Under the pieces are notes generated by a model. The model saw nothing but the letters and a program-made list of their open reading frames with translations. It did not search any database and was not told where the DNA came from. 64,000 nt of DNA from an uncultured Bacilli bacterium (lineage in GTDB: Bacteria > Bacillota_I > Bacilli_A > RF39 > UBA660), in assembly GCA_947585065.1 (NCBI GenBank), contig CANPWX010000001.1:1-64000 (forward strand), read 5' to 3'. The stretch's first letter is position 1. Each line of letters starts with the position of its first letter. Positions 49,478-58,252 of this stretch are shown here, piece after piece. Made by a program: the position numbers and the translations under genes.

Positions 49478-49750
49478 TTATTCAGCTTTTTCTTCTTCAG
49501 CATCTGGATCAAAACTTAATCCAAGTTCAGTTAATTGAATGTATTTAACTGCTTTATGGCTTCCATCAGGTAATTCGATTTCTCCTGGGATTCTTTCCAT
49601 TAAACCTTTCTTTTGGAATGCTGATGTAACGATACCGTTAACTGATTTAACTTCTAATCCAGTTCCTTCAGCGATATCAGCTGCGATCATTTTTTCTCCA
49701 TTATGAGCTTTAACATAATCAAATACTAATTTGCTATTTGGTTTTAACAT
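49478..49750 (-). CDS. Small winged-helix protein
   Basis: A 90-residue protein with a winged-helix pattern: MLKPNSKLVFDYVKAHNGEK, then MIAADIAEGTGLEVKSVNGIVTSAFQKKGL (helix-turn-helix) and KAVKYIQLTELG (wing), with an acidic tail. Comparatively GC-rich codons. A strong consensus promoter (49801-49829) lies just upstream, which suggests high expression. Confidence 0.75.
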   Translation of the reverse strand: MLKPNSKLVFDYVKAHNGEKMIAADIAEGTGLEVKSVNGIVTSAFQKKGLMERIPGEIELPDGSHKAVKYIQLTELGLSFDPDAEEEKAE

Positions 49751-49968
49751 AATCTTTTCTCTCTCCTTATCTGTTTATTTTATTCTCTTTTATATATAAT
49801 ATTATATCATAAAAATTTTATAATGTCAAAAAATTTTTATTTTATAATATATTGAAAGATTTATACCTACTTATGGTTTAGAAAAGTTATTTTTAAGTTA
49901 ATTTTTTAATTAATTAACTCTATTAGTTTTTTCTCATCTTTCATATCTATATTATATAAAAAATTTTT
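49751..49968 (-). other. Intergenic region with promoter
   Basis: 218 bases between ligA and the small wHTH gene. Apart from the promoter at 49801-49829 I see only AT-rich sequence; a 12-codon open frame starting near 49945 lacks a Shine-Dalgarno and is not counted as a gene. Confidence 0.6.
49801..49829 (-). promoter_or_regulatory. Consensus promoter of small wHTH gene
   Basis: Minus strand: TTGACA (49824-49829), 17-base spacer ending TGA, TATAAT (49801-49806). One of the two best promoters in the window. Confidence 0.88.
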
Positions 49969-51924
49969 CTATGAATCAAGTATATCAATCATTATTTGCT
50001 CACTAATAATCGGAATACCTAATTCTATCGCTTTTTTATTTTTAGCTGATGTAGAATTTACATCATTATTGATTAAAAAATTTACGTTTTTAGACATTGC
50101 GGAAACTACTTTTCCTCCATGAGATTCAATTGCTGCAATTAATTCATCTCTATTTTTAAAATGATTTAATTTACCTGTTATACAATAAGTATTTCCACTT
50201 AAATCAATTTTTCCAATTTGTTGTACATATTGAGCAGTATTTTCTTCTTTAATTGTTAAATAAATATCTACTATGTTATCTAATTCTCTGTAATCAAAAT
50301 TTTTAAGTGATTTATTCATTTCGTAGCCAAAGCCATCTATTTCAGAGAAATCAAAATCCCCTTTGATTGCTTCTCTAAATGAATCATATGTAGTAAATCT
50401 TCTGGCAATATCACGGGCAACAGTTCTTCCAATCAATGGTATACCTGCTCCTGCGATGACAGATTCGAGGTTACAAGTAGAACTCCTTCTAATTGATTCG
50501 AGAATATTTCCAACAGACTTAGCTCCAAAGCCATCTTTTTTAATCCATTCATTCTTCCACTGTGATAAATTAAAGATGTCGATGATTGAGTTGACCCATC
50601 CCCAATTAATAAGTTTTTCAATAGTTGCTTTTGATAATCCATGTATATCTAATCCTTTCTTACTTACAAAATGGTCTATTCTATTTACAAGTTTACCTTC
50701 ACAAGATGGATTTCCGCATTTTAAAACTTCGCTATCATTTAATTTTTCTATATAAGTATCTCCGCCACATATAGGACATTGAATATGATTAATCTCTATA
50801 TATGCTTTTGTACGACTATCGTTTTCTTCTGCTCTTGATACTTGAGGTATTATTTGATTCGCTTTGTAAATCCATAGTTTCTGGCCTATCCATGGATGAC
50901 CTAAAAATTGTTTCATTACCGTCATATTAAAAAGGTTAGCGCGAGATACTTCTGTTCCTTCTATCTCAATAGGTTCAAAAATTACAACAGGGGTTAAAGT
51001 GCCATTGCGACTCATGCTAAATTCTATATTTTTTAATGTTGTTTCATATTCATCATCATAAAATTTATATGCTAATCCACCTTTGAAATGATGGTCTGTG
51101 CGACCAGCCGCTACATATTCTTTGATATTATCATATTTAAATACAACGCCATCAATAGGATAACCTAATGCTTTACATTTAAGTTGTACTTGTTCAATAT
51201 CACTATCTATATTTCCAACATTTGGAGCTATTGGTACGATTGTAAAACCAAGATTATGGGCGGCGATTAATTTATCACTTAAACAACTTTGCCCAAAGCC
51301 ACTTACAACATCCCATGCTACAAACGACAAACCACGCATAGCACATTCCGCACTATCTAATAATCTAATAGAACCACTAGCAAAATTTCTTGGATTTTTA
51401 TAATCATTTTCAAATCTTTTAAATGTATTATAATCACAAATAATTTCCCCATCTATAATTAATTCATCATTAAAATTAATTTTATTAGGAATATTTTTAA
51501 CTACAAGAGCATTATATAAAATATCTTCACCTATAATCCCATTACCACGTGTTTCCGCACTCACTAAGCGACCACCGCGATAAGTAAGACTACAAGTTAA
51601 TCCATCCATTTTAGCCATAGCAATATAATCTTTTCCACTAATAAAAGATTTAATTGCTTCTATTGATTTAGTTTTATCAAGAGATAACATAGGATGGGAG
51701 TGCTCTACTTTATTTAATTTATTAACTACTTGATAATTGATGCGTTGAGTAGGACTATCTTCAAAATATGAATTAGTTTCTTGTTCTAATTTAACTAATT
51801 TAAAATACATATCATCCCATTCTTGGTCTGATATTTCAGGTTTACCTTCATCATATAATTTAGTATGATAATTTAATTTATCAATTAAATCTCTTATTTT
51901 ACTTATATCTATTGCTCCTTGCAT
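49969..51924 (-). CDS. ligA: NAD-dependent DNA ligase
   Basis: This is a 651-residue full-length LigA that seals nicks using NAD. It has an adenylation domain with AKMDGLTCSL (catalytic Lys), SAETRGNG and KYDNIKEYVAAGRTDHHFKG, then an OB-fold and a zinc finger (CPICGG...CGNPSCEG). A helix-hairpin-helix region (GAGIPLIGRTVARDIA) and a C-terminal BRCT domain (TYCITGKLNHFKNRDELI) complete it. No TGA codons. Most phages use ATP-dependent ligases, so a complete bacterial-type enzyme is noteworthy. Confidence 0.95.
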   Translation of the reverse strand: MQGAIDISKIRDLIDKLNYHTKLYDEGKPEISDQEWDDMYFKLVKLEQETNSYFEDSPTQRINYQVVNKLNKVEHSHPMLSLDKTKSIEAIKSFISGKDYIAMAKMDGLTCSLTYRGGRLVSAETRGNGIIGEDILYNALVVKNIPNKINFNDELIIDGEIICDYNTFKRFENDYKNPRNFASGSIRLLDSAECAMRGLSFVAWDVVSGFGQSCLSDKLIAAHNLGFTIVPIAPNVGNIDSDIEQVQLKCKALGYPIDGVVFKYDNIKEYVAAGRTDHHFKGGLAYKFYDDEYETTLKNIEFSMSRNGTLTPVVIFEPIEIEGTEVSRANLFNMTVMKQFLGHPWIGQKLWIYKANQIIPQVSRAEENDSRTKAYIEINHIQCPICGGDTYIEKLNDSEVLKCGNPSCEGKLVNRIDHFVSKKGLDIHGLSKATIEKLINWGWVNSIIDIFNLSQWKNEWIKKDGFGAKSVGNILESIRRSSTCNLESVIAGAGIPLIGRTVARDIARRFTTYDSFREAIKGDFDFSEIDGFGYEMNKSLKNFDYRELDNIVDIYLTIKEENTAQYVQQIGKIDLSGNTYCITGKLNHFKNRDELIAAIESHGGKVVSAMSKNVNFLINNDVNSTSAKNKKAIELGIPIISEQIMIDILDS

Positions 51925-52124
51925 CTTTCTTCCGCCTTCTTCCTATCTCTTTCTACTATTGCTTGTAAATATTTTCCAAAATATTCTTTTTCATATTTTC
52001 TAAAATCTGTTGAATTTATTATATCATTTTTTATTAAATAATTCAATAAAGTTTCATAAAGTGCTTCAGAGAATTGTTCATGCGTATATCCGCGCCAAAA
52101 GTCATCTATAAAGCTATCAAACAT
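51909..52124 (-). CDS. Small helical protein, unknown
   Basis: A 71-residue, charged helical protein (MFDSFIDDFWRGYTHEQF; KKAEERCKEQ). The end overlaps the ligA start by 16 bases, so the pair may be translationally coupled. ATG 52124 is chosen over an in-frame GTG at 52133 because of AAAGTAGG spacing. Confidence 0.6.
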   Translation of the reverse strand: MFDSFIDDFWRGYTHEQFSEALYETLLNYLIKNDIINSTDFRKYEKEYFGKYLQAIVERDRKKAEERCKEQ

Positions 52125-52125
52125 A

Positions 52126-52428
52126 CTATTCACCTACTTTAAAGATACTATAAGTTTCACCATCATATTCGTTGTCAATAGGACATCCAGTTGTAAAATG
52201 TATTAAATTACCTTTTTCACTATATCCAAAATAAATAGGACAATCAAATGCTCCTTCTTGATAATATTCTTCTTTATTTTGAATAGCCTCTATTATACCT
52301 TCTTTATATATAGGAACATATTTCATAATGTCTTCACTTGCTTCTTCTTCTGTTGCATAAGTCCCATCTATACTTAATTCAATAGGTCTATCATAACTAC
52401 CTTTTGTTCCTGATACTAATATATACAT
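52126..52428 (-). CDS. Small protein, unknown
   Basis: A 100-residue acidic protein (MYILVSGTKGSYDRPIEL, ATEEEASEDIMKYVPIY, CPIYFGYSEKGNLIHF). It has an alpha/beta pattern and no recognised motif. The stop is one base before the next start. Confidence 0.6.
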   Translation of the reverse strand: MYILVSGTKGSYDRPIELSIDGTYATEEEASEDIMKYVPIYKEGIIEAIQNKEEYYQEGAFDCPIYFGYSEKGNLIHFTTGCPIDNEYDGETYSIFKVGE

Positions 52429-52454
52429 ATAATCATTTCTCCTTTTATATAAAT

Positions 52455-52483
52455 ATTATATCATATTTTTTTATAAAAATAAA
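52455..52483 (-). promoter_or_regulatory. Weaker promoter of ligA unit
   Basis: Minus strand: TATAAT (52455-52460) preceded by TGA; the -35 position (52478-52483) reads TTTATT, weaker than elsewhere. Confidence 0.55.
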
Positions 52484-52511
52484 AGTAACTTACATTTAGC
52501 AAGTTACTTTT
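52481..52511 (-). terminator. Terminator of topoisomerase unit
   Basis: AAAAGTAACTT (52481-52491) pairs perfectly with AAGTTACTTTT (52501-52511). The stop codon of the small gene at 52496 lies in the loop, and T follows on the minus strand. Confidence 0.85.
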
Positions 52512-52705
52512 CTCTCTTCTTCAGGAGGCCATTTGTATTCTTTTCCGTCGTACCTATATGTAATATTTGTTTTTGGAATTCTATTAGTCTGAGATTTTAA
52601 TTCTTCATATTTACCCTTAGTGATTAATAATTCTTTATATTCTTCAAGAGTAATAGTAACATATACATTACCATTGCTATCTTGTGAAAAAACTTCTGTA
52701 TTCAT
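52496..52705 (-). CDS. Small protein after GyrA-like gene
   Basis: A 69-residue protein (MNTEVFSQDSNGNVYVTITLEEYKELL). The TITLEEYKELL segment resembles the short antitoxin-like or helix motifs seen in many small phage proteins, followed by a basic/Pro end (EYKWPPEEERK). Its start overlaps the stop of the GyrA-like gene by one base. Function unknown. Confidence 0.6.
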   Translation of the reverse strand: MNTEVFSQDSNGNVYVTITLEEYKELLITKGKYEELKSQTNRIPKTNITYRYDGKEYKWPPEEERKVTC

Positions 52706-55044
52706 TATAGTTTAACTACTCCTTTTACTTGTCCATCTTTAATCATTATATTACCTGCGGTTGCGCGTCCTAACTTAGGAATATCAGTTGCCACAATGCA
52801 TATAGATGTTTTACCTACTAATAATAGATTATCTTCATCATTAACCATTGCCGCACCTACTACATCACCTGTTGATGGTGTAACTTTATATACCGCTACT
52901 CCCTTACCAGCTCTCGCTTGGACAGGGAATTCATCTATTGATGTTTTTTTAGCATTTCCATGAACACTAAATACAGCTAATGTTTCTTTTACATCTCTAA
53001 TTGGAAGACCTACTAATACTTCATCATCATCTGCTAATTTAATAGATTTAACACCTGCGGTAACTCGACCTATTGCCGCAATATCTTTCGTTTCAAAGTG
53101 GATTGACATACCTTTACGAGTTACTATAATCATATCTTCTTCATTCATTAATTCGATATTAGCAATACTATCTCCTTCTTTAAGATTAATTGCGGCAATG
53201 CCTGTATTGCGTTTAGTTTTAGTATATTCTTCTAATAAAGTTTTTTTAAATAAGCCTTGTTTAGTTACAAATACTACATATTTACTATTATTTTCTCTTG
53301 CTAGGTTGGTAATTGCTATTACTTTTTCATCATTATCTAATTTAATTAATGTTGATACATTAACACCTTTAGATACATTAGTTCCGACTGGGATGTTATC
53401 TACTATCATTCTATACATTTTACCTTTATTAGTAAACAATAGTAAAGCATCTATTGTGTTAGTTTTAATAGTAGCCATATTAGCTTCATCTTCAGTTTTA
53501 ATACCTTTTCCACCCTTACGTTGAGTTCTGAAGCTTGCTTTAGGTATGCGTTTAATATCACCAGTTTGTGATAGCATTATAACTACATCTTCAGGTATAA
53601 CTGCTTGAATTTCTTTTTCTTCTTTTGGAAGTTCAATTTGTGCTAATTCAGTGCGGCGGGCGTCACCATACTTTTTAACAAGATTGCCCAAACGCTCTCT
53701 TAATATTTGCATTTTTCTATCAGTACTTTTAATAATATTATTTAATTCTCCTATTTGAGTAATTAATTCATCTTTTTCAGTTTGAACTTCTATTTTTTCA
53801 AGTCTTGCTAATTTAGATAATTTCATATCTAGTACGGCTTTTGCTTGAACTTCTGATAACTTATAGTCAGACATAAGCATCTCTTTAGCGGCTGCCGCAC
53901 TATCACTTGCTTTAATTTTAGCAATAATATTATCTATATCTTCAAGAGCAATTAATAAACCTTGAACAATATGTAATCTAGCGTTTGCTTTGTCTAAATC
54001 GTATTGTGCTTCTCTTTCAATACATTTAATATTATGTTTAATATATATTTCAATACATTGTACTAAATTTAATTCAGTAGGGACTTTATTTACAAGAGCA
54101 ACTTGATTATATGAGAAACTTGTTTGTAAATTAGTTTTTAAATATAATCTTTGAGCTACTGAATCTGGATTAATGCCCTTTCCGCATTCAACTACTATTC
54201 TTAAACCTTTTTTATTACTTTCATTTCTTATATTAATAATACCCTCAATCTCTTTAAGTTCACTTACTTCACCTATTTCAGTCATTAAGTTTTCTGTTGA
54301 TGTTCCATAAGGTATTTCATAAAATACTATATTTTGTCCTTCTACTTTATATCTGGCTCTAATTTTTACACTACCATGACCTGTTGCCATAATATTAGGT
54401 ATATCATTTTTATTGATAATAATACCACCTGTTGGGAAATCTGGACCAGGTAATGTAACTTCTTTTTCATCCATATAATCAAATATAGCTTGAGCTACTT
54501 CAACGAGATTATGTGGTGCCCAATTGCACGCCATGGCAACTCCGATCCCGTTATTTGGATTGCATAATAAGTTAGGAAATACGGCTGGTAATGTAACAGG
54601 TTCTTCAGCATCTTCAGAGTAGTTAGGTATAAAATCTACATTATTCTTTTTAATACCAGCTAATAATCCATCTTCGCTAATTTTAGCAAGTCTTGCTTCA
54701 GTATAACGCATATGCGCAGGACCATCACCGTCGATGTTTCCATTACTACCATGCCAGTTTATAAGAGGATAACGCATAACCCAAGGTTGTGATAAACGAA
54801 CCATTGCGCCGTATATAGACGAGTCACCGTGAGGATGATAGGTCCCCATTACATCTCCGACTATCTTCGCTGATTTAACATGAGGTTTAGAATAAAGATA
54901 ACCCTTTTCATATGCACCCCATAAAATTCTTCTTGCAACTGGTTTTAATCCAGATGTAGCATCTGGTATTGCACGATCAGTATTACAAGCAACGGCATAT
55001 TCAATAAAATTTCTACCTAATTCATTAACTATATCATTTTGCAT
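52705..55044 (-). CDS. Type II topoisomerase subunit A (GyrA/ParC-like)
   Basis: This is a 779-residue subunit that cuts and rejoins DNA. GLKPVARRILW and KSAKIVGDVMGTYHPHGD are hallmark segments; the catalytic Tyr is at about residue 114 in PAHMRYTEARLAK. A coiled-coil gate (about 370-460) follows. The C-terminal beta-pinwheel includes TQRKGGKGIK, close to the GyrA box (QRRGGKG), which would favour gyrase activity. ATG 55044 is chosen because the in-frame ATG at 55050 is too close to AAAGGAG. No TGA codons. Paired with the B subunit encoded 14 bases upstream. Confidence 0.9.
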   Translation of the reverse strand: MQNDIVNELGRNFIEYAVACNTDRAIPDATSGLKPVARRILWGAYEKGYLYSKPHVKSAKIVGDVMGTYHPHGDSSIYGAMVRLSQPWVMRYPLINWHGSNGNIDGDGPAHMRYTEARLAKISEDGLLAGIKKNNVDFIPNYSEDAEEPVTLPAVFPNLLCNPNNGIGVAMACNWAPHNLVEVAQAIFDYMDEKEVTLPGPDFPTGGIIINKNDIPNIMATGHGSVKIRARYKVEGQNIVFYEIPYGTSTENLMTEIGEVSELKEIEGIINIRNESNKKGLRIVVECGKGINPDSVAQRLYLKTNLQTSFSYNQVALVNKVPTELNLVQCIEIYIKHNIKCIEREAQYDLDKANARLHIVQGLLIALEDIDNIIAKIKASDSAAAAKEMLMSDYKLSEVQAKAVLDMKLSKLARLEKIEVQTEKDELITQIGELNNIIKSTDRKMQILRERLGNLVKKYGDARRTELAQIELPKEEKEIQAVIPEDVVIMLSQTGDIKRIPKASFRTQRKGGKGIKTEDEANMATIKTNTIDALLLFTNKGKMYRMIVDNIPVGTNVSKGVNVSTLIKLDNDEKVIAITNLARENNSKYVVFVTKQGLFKKTLLEEYTKTKRNTGIAAINLKEGDSIANIELMNEEDMIIVTRKGMSIHFETKDIAAIGRVTAGVKSIKLADDDEVLVGLPIRDVKETLAVFSVHGNAKKTSIDEFPVQARAGKGVAVYKVTPSTGDVVGAAMVNDEDNLLLVGKTSICIVATDIPKLGRATAGNIMIKDGQVKGVVKL

Positions 55045-55058
55045 ATTCATTCTCCTTT

Positions 55059-56978
55059 CTATTCAGCATTATATTCAGCTTCAGCACTATGAAGTTTAAT
55101 AAACTCTTTACGTGCTGTAACACCAGTACCCATAAGCTGGTCGAACAATAAATCGGCGGCTGCCGCATCTTCAACAGTTATTTGTTTGATTATTCTATTG
55201 TTAGGATCGATTAATGTTTCTTCAGTTTCATCAACTGACATCTCCCCTAAACCTTTCATACGATTAACTGTGTATTTTTTATCTCCGATAGTTGCTTTAA
55301 ACTTCTCTAACTCTTCATCATTCTTAATATATTTATATTCTTTTCCTATTGTTACTTTATATAAAGGTGGTACACCTGCATATATATAACCATCTTCTAT
55401 GAGTTGTGGACAAAAATTCCAGATAAAGGTGTAGAATAGGTTCTTGATATGCGCACCATCGACATCGGCATCGGATTCTATAATTATCTTTCCGTAGCGT
55501 AAACTATCTTTATCATAAGTAACTTTCATAGTTTTAGTATCAATATATAAACCAAAAGCATCAATCATAGTCATAATTTCCGCGTTCTTTTGTATTTTAT
55601 CTAGCGTTGCCTTTTGGGTGTTAAGTATCTTGCCTCGAACTGGCATAACTGCTTGAAATTCATTATTACGAGCTGACTTTAAGTTTCCACTGGCCGAGTC
55701 CCCCTCAGTAATATATATCTCACATTGACCTCTATCTTTTGAATAGCAATCAGCAAGTTTACTATCGAATTTTAATGCTTTTTCTTTTTTCTTATTATTT
55801 TCTCTTACTCTTTCTCTAGCGTTTTTTGCGGCTTCGCGCGCTTTCTTTGCGGCTATGGCTTTATCAGCAATGATTTTTAATTCTTTTTCATTGTTATTAA
55901 ACCATACTTGAAGATTATCTGCTATTGATTGAGCAAATGGTGTCATATCAATTTTAGTTACTGTTGACTTAACTTGGGCATCATAACCAATATTAGGTGC
56001 TGTTATATTAAATACAATATACATACCTTCTTGTAGGTCATCACCTGTTAAGTTTTCTTCTTTATCTTTAATCCATTTTTTATCTCTAAAGAATTTATTT
56101 AATTCTCTTGTTAATATAGTTTTAATTTGAGTTATATGAGGTCCTTTCTCTGTAAGACCTGTGTTTACATAAGGCACTAATGTTAATGAATAATTAGATG
56201 TATAAGTTAATACCATATCTAATTTATTTTTACCTTCTGTAAAATTCATACTAAATCTATTTGTAATTAATTCTTTATCTTTAACTGCTTCATCAACAAG
56301 GTCATTAAGTCCATGTTCTGAATAGAAACTATTTACATATGTTTCTTTATTGCCTTCTACAACAGATAAGTTAATTCTAAGTCCAGGACATAAACATACA
56401 ATAGTGTTAAATAAATCAGTTACCTTATTTAATTCTATTGTTGTATGTGTAAAGAATTCTTCACTAGGTTGCCATTTAACTAATGTTCCACTAGGTATTC
56501 TCGCATCATCTCTAATAACTCTATCCTTAAATACACCTTCTTCAAACTTAATAAATTCAGATTTTTCATCTCTCCAAGTTTGAACTTCTAACCAATGTGA
56601 TAAGAAAGTTGTTATTTTTGAACCAATACCAAAACTACCTAATGAAGTTCCTTCATAGGTTCCATCTTCACGATATTTACCAGAAGTATTTAACACACTA
56701 AATGCTGCTTCAAGAACTGTTTTGCCATCTTCACGGACTTCATTAACTAAAAATCCTTGACCGAAATCTTGAACTGAAACTGTACTATTGTCATTATTAA
56801 CTTCAATTTTAATTAAATTTCCAAAACCATTTCTAAATTCATCAACAGAATTTGAAACTATTTCAACTAAAAGTTGAGTTGAATATGTACAATCACCTGC
56901 ATATACTTGTGGGCGAAGTCTCGTGAACTCCAATGGCGCTAATGACTCTATGCTATCTTTCGTATATAATTTCCCCAT
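55059..56978 (-). CDS. Type II topoisomerase subunit B (GyrB/ParE-like)
   Basis: This is the 639-residue ATPase subunit. GHKL motifs are VEIVSNSVDEF, VQDFGQGF and GTSLGSFGIGSKIT; a transducer domain follows. The TOPRIM region has CEIYITEGDSASGNLKSA, MPVRGKILN and the metal site SDADVDGAHI. The C-terminus ends RMKGLGEMSVDET...DQLMGTGVTARKEFI as in GyrB/ParE. No TGA codons. With the A subunit it should manage supercoiling and decatenation of the phage DNA. Promoter at 57011-57039. Confidence 0.93.
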   Translation of the reverse strand: MGKLYTKDSIESLAPLEFTRLRPQVYAGDCTYSTQLLVEIVSNSVDEFRNGFGNLIKIEVNNDNSTVSVQDFGQGFLVNEVREDGKTVLEAAFSVLNTSGKYREDGTYEGTSLGSFGIGSKITTFLSHWLEVQTWRDEKSEFIKFEEGVFKDRVIRDDARIPSGTLVKWQPSEEFFTHTTIELNKVTDLFNTIVCLCPGLRINLSVVEGNKETYVNSFYSEHGLNDLVDEAVKDKELITNRFSMNFTEGKNKLDMVLTYTSNYSLTLVPYVNTGLTEKGPHITQIKTILTRELNKFFRDKKWIKDKEENLTGDDLQEGMYIVFNITAPNIGYDAQVKSTVTKIDMTPFAQSIADNLQVWFNNNEKELKIIADKAIAAKKAREAAKNARERVRENNKKKEKALKFDSKLADCYSKDRGQCEIYITEGDSASGNLKSARNNEFQAVMPVRGKILNTQKATLDKIQKNAEIMTMIDAFGLYIDTKTMKVTYDKDSLRYGKIIIESDADVDGAHIKNLFYTFIWNFCPQLIEDGYIYAGVPPLYKVTIGKEYKYIKNDEELEKFKATIGDKKYTVNRMKGLGEMSVDETEETLIDPNNRIIKQITVEDAAAADLLFDQLMGTGVTARKEFIKLHSAEAEYNAE

Positions 56979-57010
56979 TATTTTTCTCCTTTCATAATTT
57001 TCTTTATTTA

Positions 57011-57039
57011 ATTATATCATAATTTTTATTGTAAGTCAA
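57011..57039 (-). promoter_or_regulatory. Promoter of topoisomerase unit
   Basis: Minus strand: TTGACT (57034-57039), 17-base spacer ending TGA, TATAAT (57011-57016). Confidence 0.85.
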
Positions 57040-57040
57040 A

Positions 57041-57063
57041 AATTCCCTAAAAAGTAGGGAATT
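57041..57063 (-). terminator. Terminator of RNase H unit
   Basis: AATTCCCTA (57041-57049) pairs with TAGGGAATT (57055-57063); the minus-strand sequence continues TTTGACT, the next -35 box. The stem overlaps the end of the RNase H gene. Confidence 0.75.
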
Positions 57064-57559
57064 GTTCATTTTCTTCAAAAATTTTCTTTATTTTTGCTTC
57101 ATTATTTACTGCAAGAGCATCTGCTAATTCATTACCTAATATACCACAATGACCTGGAATTTTATCTACTCTAAAATTAGGATAATCTATTTTACAATAT
57201 TCCCATATCTCTTTTACTATTCCAAGATTTTCTATTTCTTTATTGCCAGGTCTTTTCCAACTATTAGTATGCCATTTATATATCCAATCATTAAACATAT
57301 TCACACAATAGGCAGAATCTGATTTAATCAAAACATTTTGTCCTTCATATTTATGAACTGCAAGACCAAGAGCATGAAGCAATGCTCTTAATTCCATTTG
57401 ATTATTAGTTGCTCCAACAAATTGTGCTTTATAATCATATTCGACACGGAAACCGCTTTTACGATTTTGGTCTGGAACTAAGGCGCAAACACCGAAGCCC
57501 GCCGCACTATTATCATTTCCATTTCCTTTTGAACTACCATCACAGTATATTTCAACCAT
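57047..57559 (-). CDS. rnhA: Ribonuclease HI
   Basis: This is a 170-residue RNase H that removes RNA from RNA-DNA hybrids, such as primers. The four acidic residues are visible: D in YCDGSS, E in NNQMELRAL, D in IKSDSAY and D in GNELADAL, with the His in IPGHCG. ATG 57559 is used, since the in-frame ATG at 57568 touches the Shine-Dalgarno AAGGAG. No TGA codons. Confidence 0.92.
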   Translation of the reverse strand: MVEIYCDGSSKGNGNDNSAAGFGVCALVPDQNRKSGFRVEYDYKAQFVGATNNQMELRALLHALGLAVHKYEGQNVLIKSDSAYCVNMFNDWIYKWHTNSWKRPGNKEIENLGIVKEIWEYCKIDYPNFRVDKIPGHCGILGNELADALAVNNEAKIKKIFEENEQFPTF

Positions 57560-57581
57560 AATATACATCTCCTTTTAATAT

Positions 57582-57610
57582 ATTATATAATAAAAAATTA
57601 AAAAAGACAA
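57582..57610 (-). promoter_or_regulatory. Promoter of rnhA
   Basis: Minus strand: TTGTCT (57605-57610), 17-base spacer, TATAAT (57582-57587). The -35 box is part of the arm of the adjoining terminator. Confidence 0.7.
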
Positions 57611-57627
57611 CTATTTATTGTCTTTTT
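57601..57627 (-). terminator. Terminator overlapping rnhA promoter
   Basis: AAAAAGACAA (57601-57610) pairs with TTGTCTTTTT (57618-57627). On the minus strand the second arm doubles as T-tract and -35 box. Confidence 0.75.
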
Positions 57628-58051
57628 CTTTTTCTAAAATATATTTAATTGTATCAGGTCTAGTAGTTATTGCGTTAGTTAAACTTTCAGTTAATGTTCT
57701 TACATTATTTCTAAAAAATTCTTTTTCATCTTCAAGTATATATATTTCTTTTTCTAAGATTTTAATCCCCATATTATCTTTATTATAATTATTTCTTTGC
57801 ATTAAATCTTTATATATTTTATACAAAGGCTCTAATTTATATTCTGCAATTCTAGCTTTTTGTTTCATATATTGGATGCCAGCACGCATTTCCGCATATC
57901 TACAACCAGCATAGTTAGATTCAATTTCTTTATCATCTGGATGTAATTGCGCTTTTCCGCGGAATTGTCCAATATCAGTTGCTATTACTACTATTGATTC
58001 GCCTATGTCTTTATTATAATCAGACATAATATTTTTGATTTTAATTTTCAT
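57611..58051 (-). CDS. Helical protein, unknown
   Basis: This is a 146-residue protein. The start (VVIATDIGQFRGKAQLHPDDKE) suggests a beta-rich head of about 45 residues, and the rest is coiled coil (YMKQKARIAEYKLEPLYK; ILEKEIYILEDEKEFFRNN). No family recognised. It is read with the small membrane protein upstream. Confidence 0.6.
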   Translation of the reverse strand: MKIKIKNIMSDYNKDIGESIVVIATDIGQFRGKAQLHPDDKEIESNYAGCRYAEMRAGIQYMKQKARIAEYKLEPLYKIYKDLMQRNNYNKDNMGIKILEKEIYILEDEKEFFRNNVRTLTESLTNAITTRPDTIKYILEKEKDNK

Positions 58052-58063
58052 ATAATCCTCCTG

Positions 58064-58252
58064 TTATTTAATTCCTTTTACAATAGTTTTAGTATCTGGT
58101 ACTAATAACCAGAATAAAAACCAAAACCACCCATTTAATGGAACTGTTATATCTAAAAATTCAGCAGTCTTAATGTCACCAATTGTAAAATTAATATTTA
58201 AGATATCTATTAACCATAATATAATAAATAAAGTTTTTAAAATTTTAAACAT
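58064..58252 (-). CDS. Small membrane protein
   Basis: A 62-residue protein with two hydrophobic segments (about residues 4-24 and 36-53, WFWFLFWLLV). The start overlaps the end of the phosphoesterase gene by 8 bases. Unknown role. Confidence 0.6.
   Translation of the reverse strand: MFKILKTLFIILWLIDILNINFTIGDIKTAEFLDITVPLNGWFWFLFWLLVPDTKTIVKGIK

Noticed and set aside
49830..49968. Short open frame of 12 codons upstream of the small winged-helix gene
   Set aside because: There is no ribosome site and the length is within chance.
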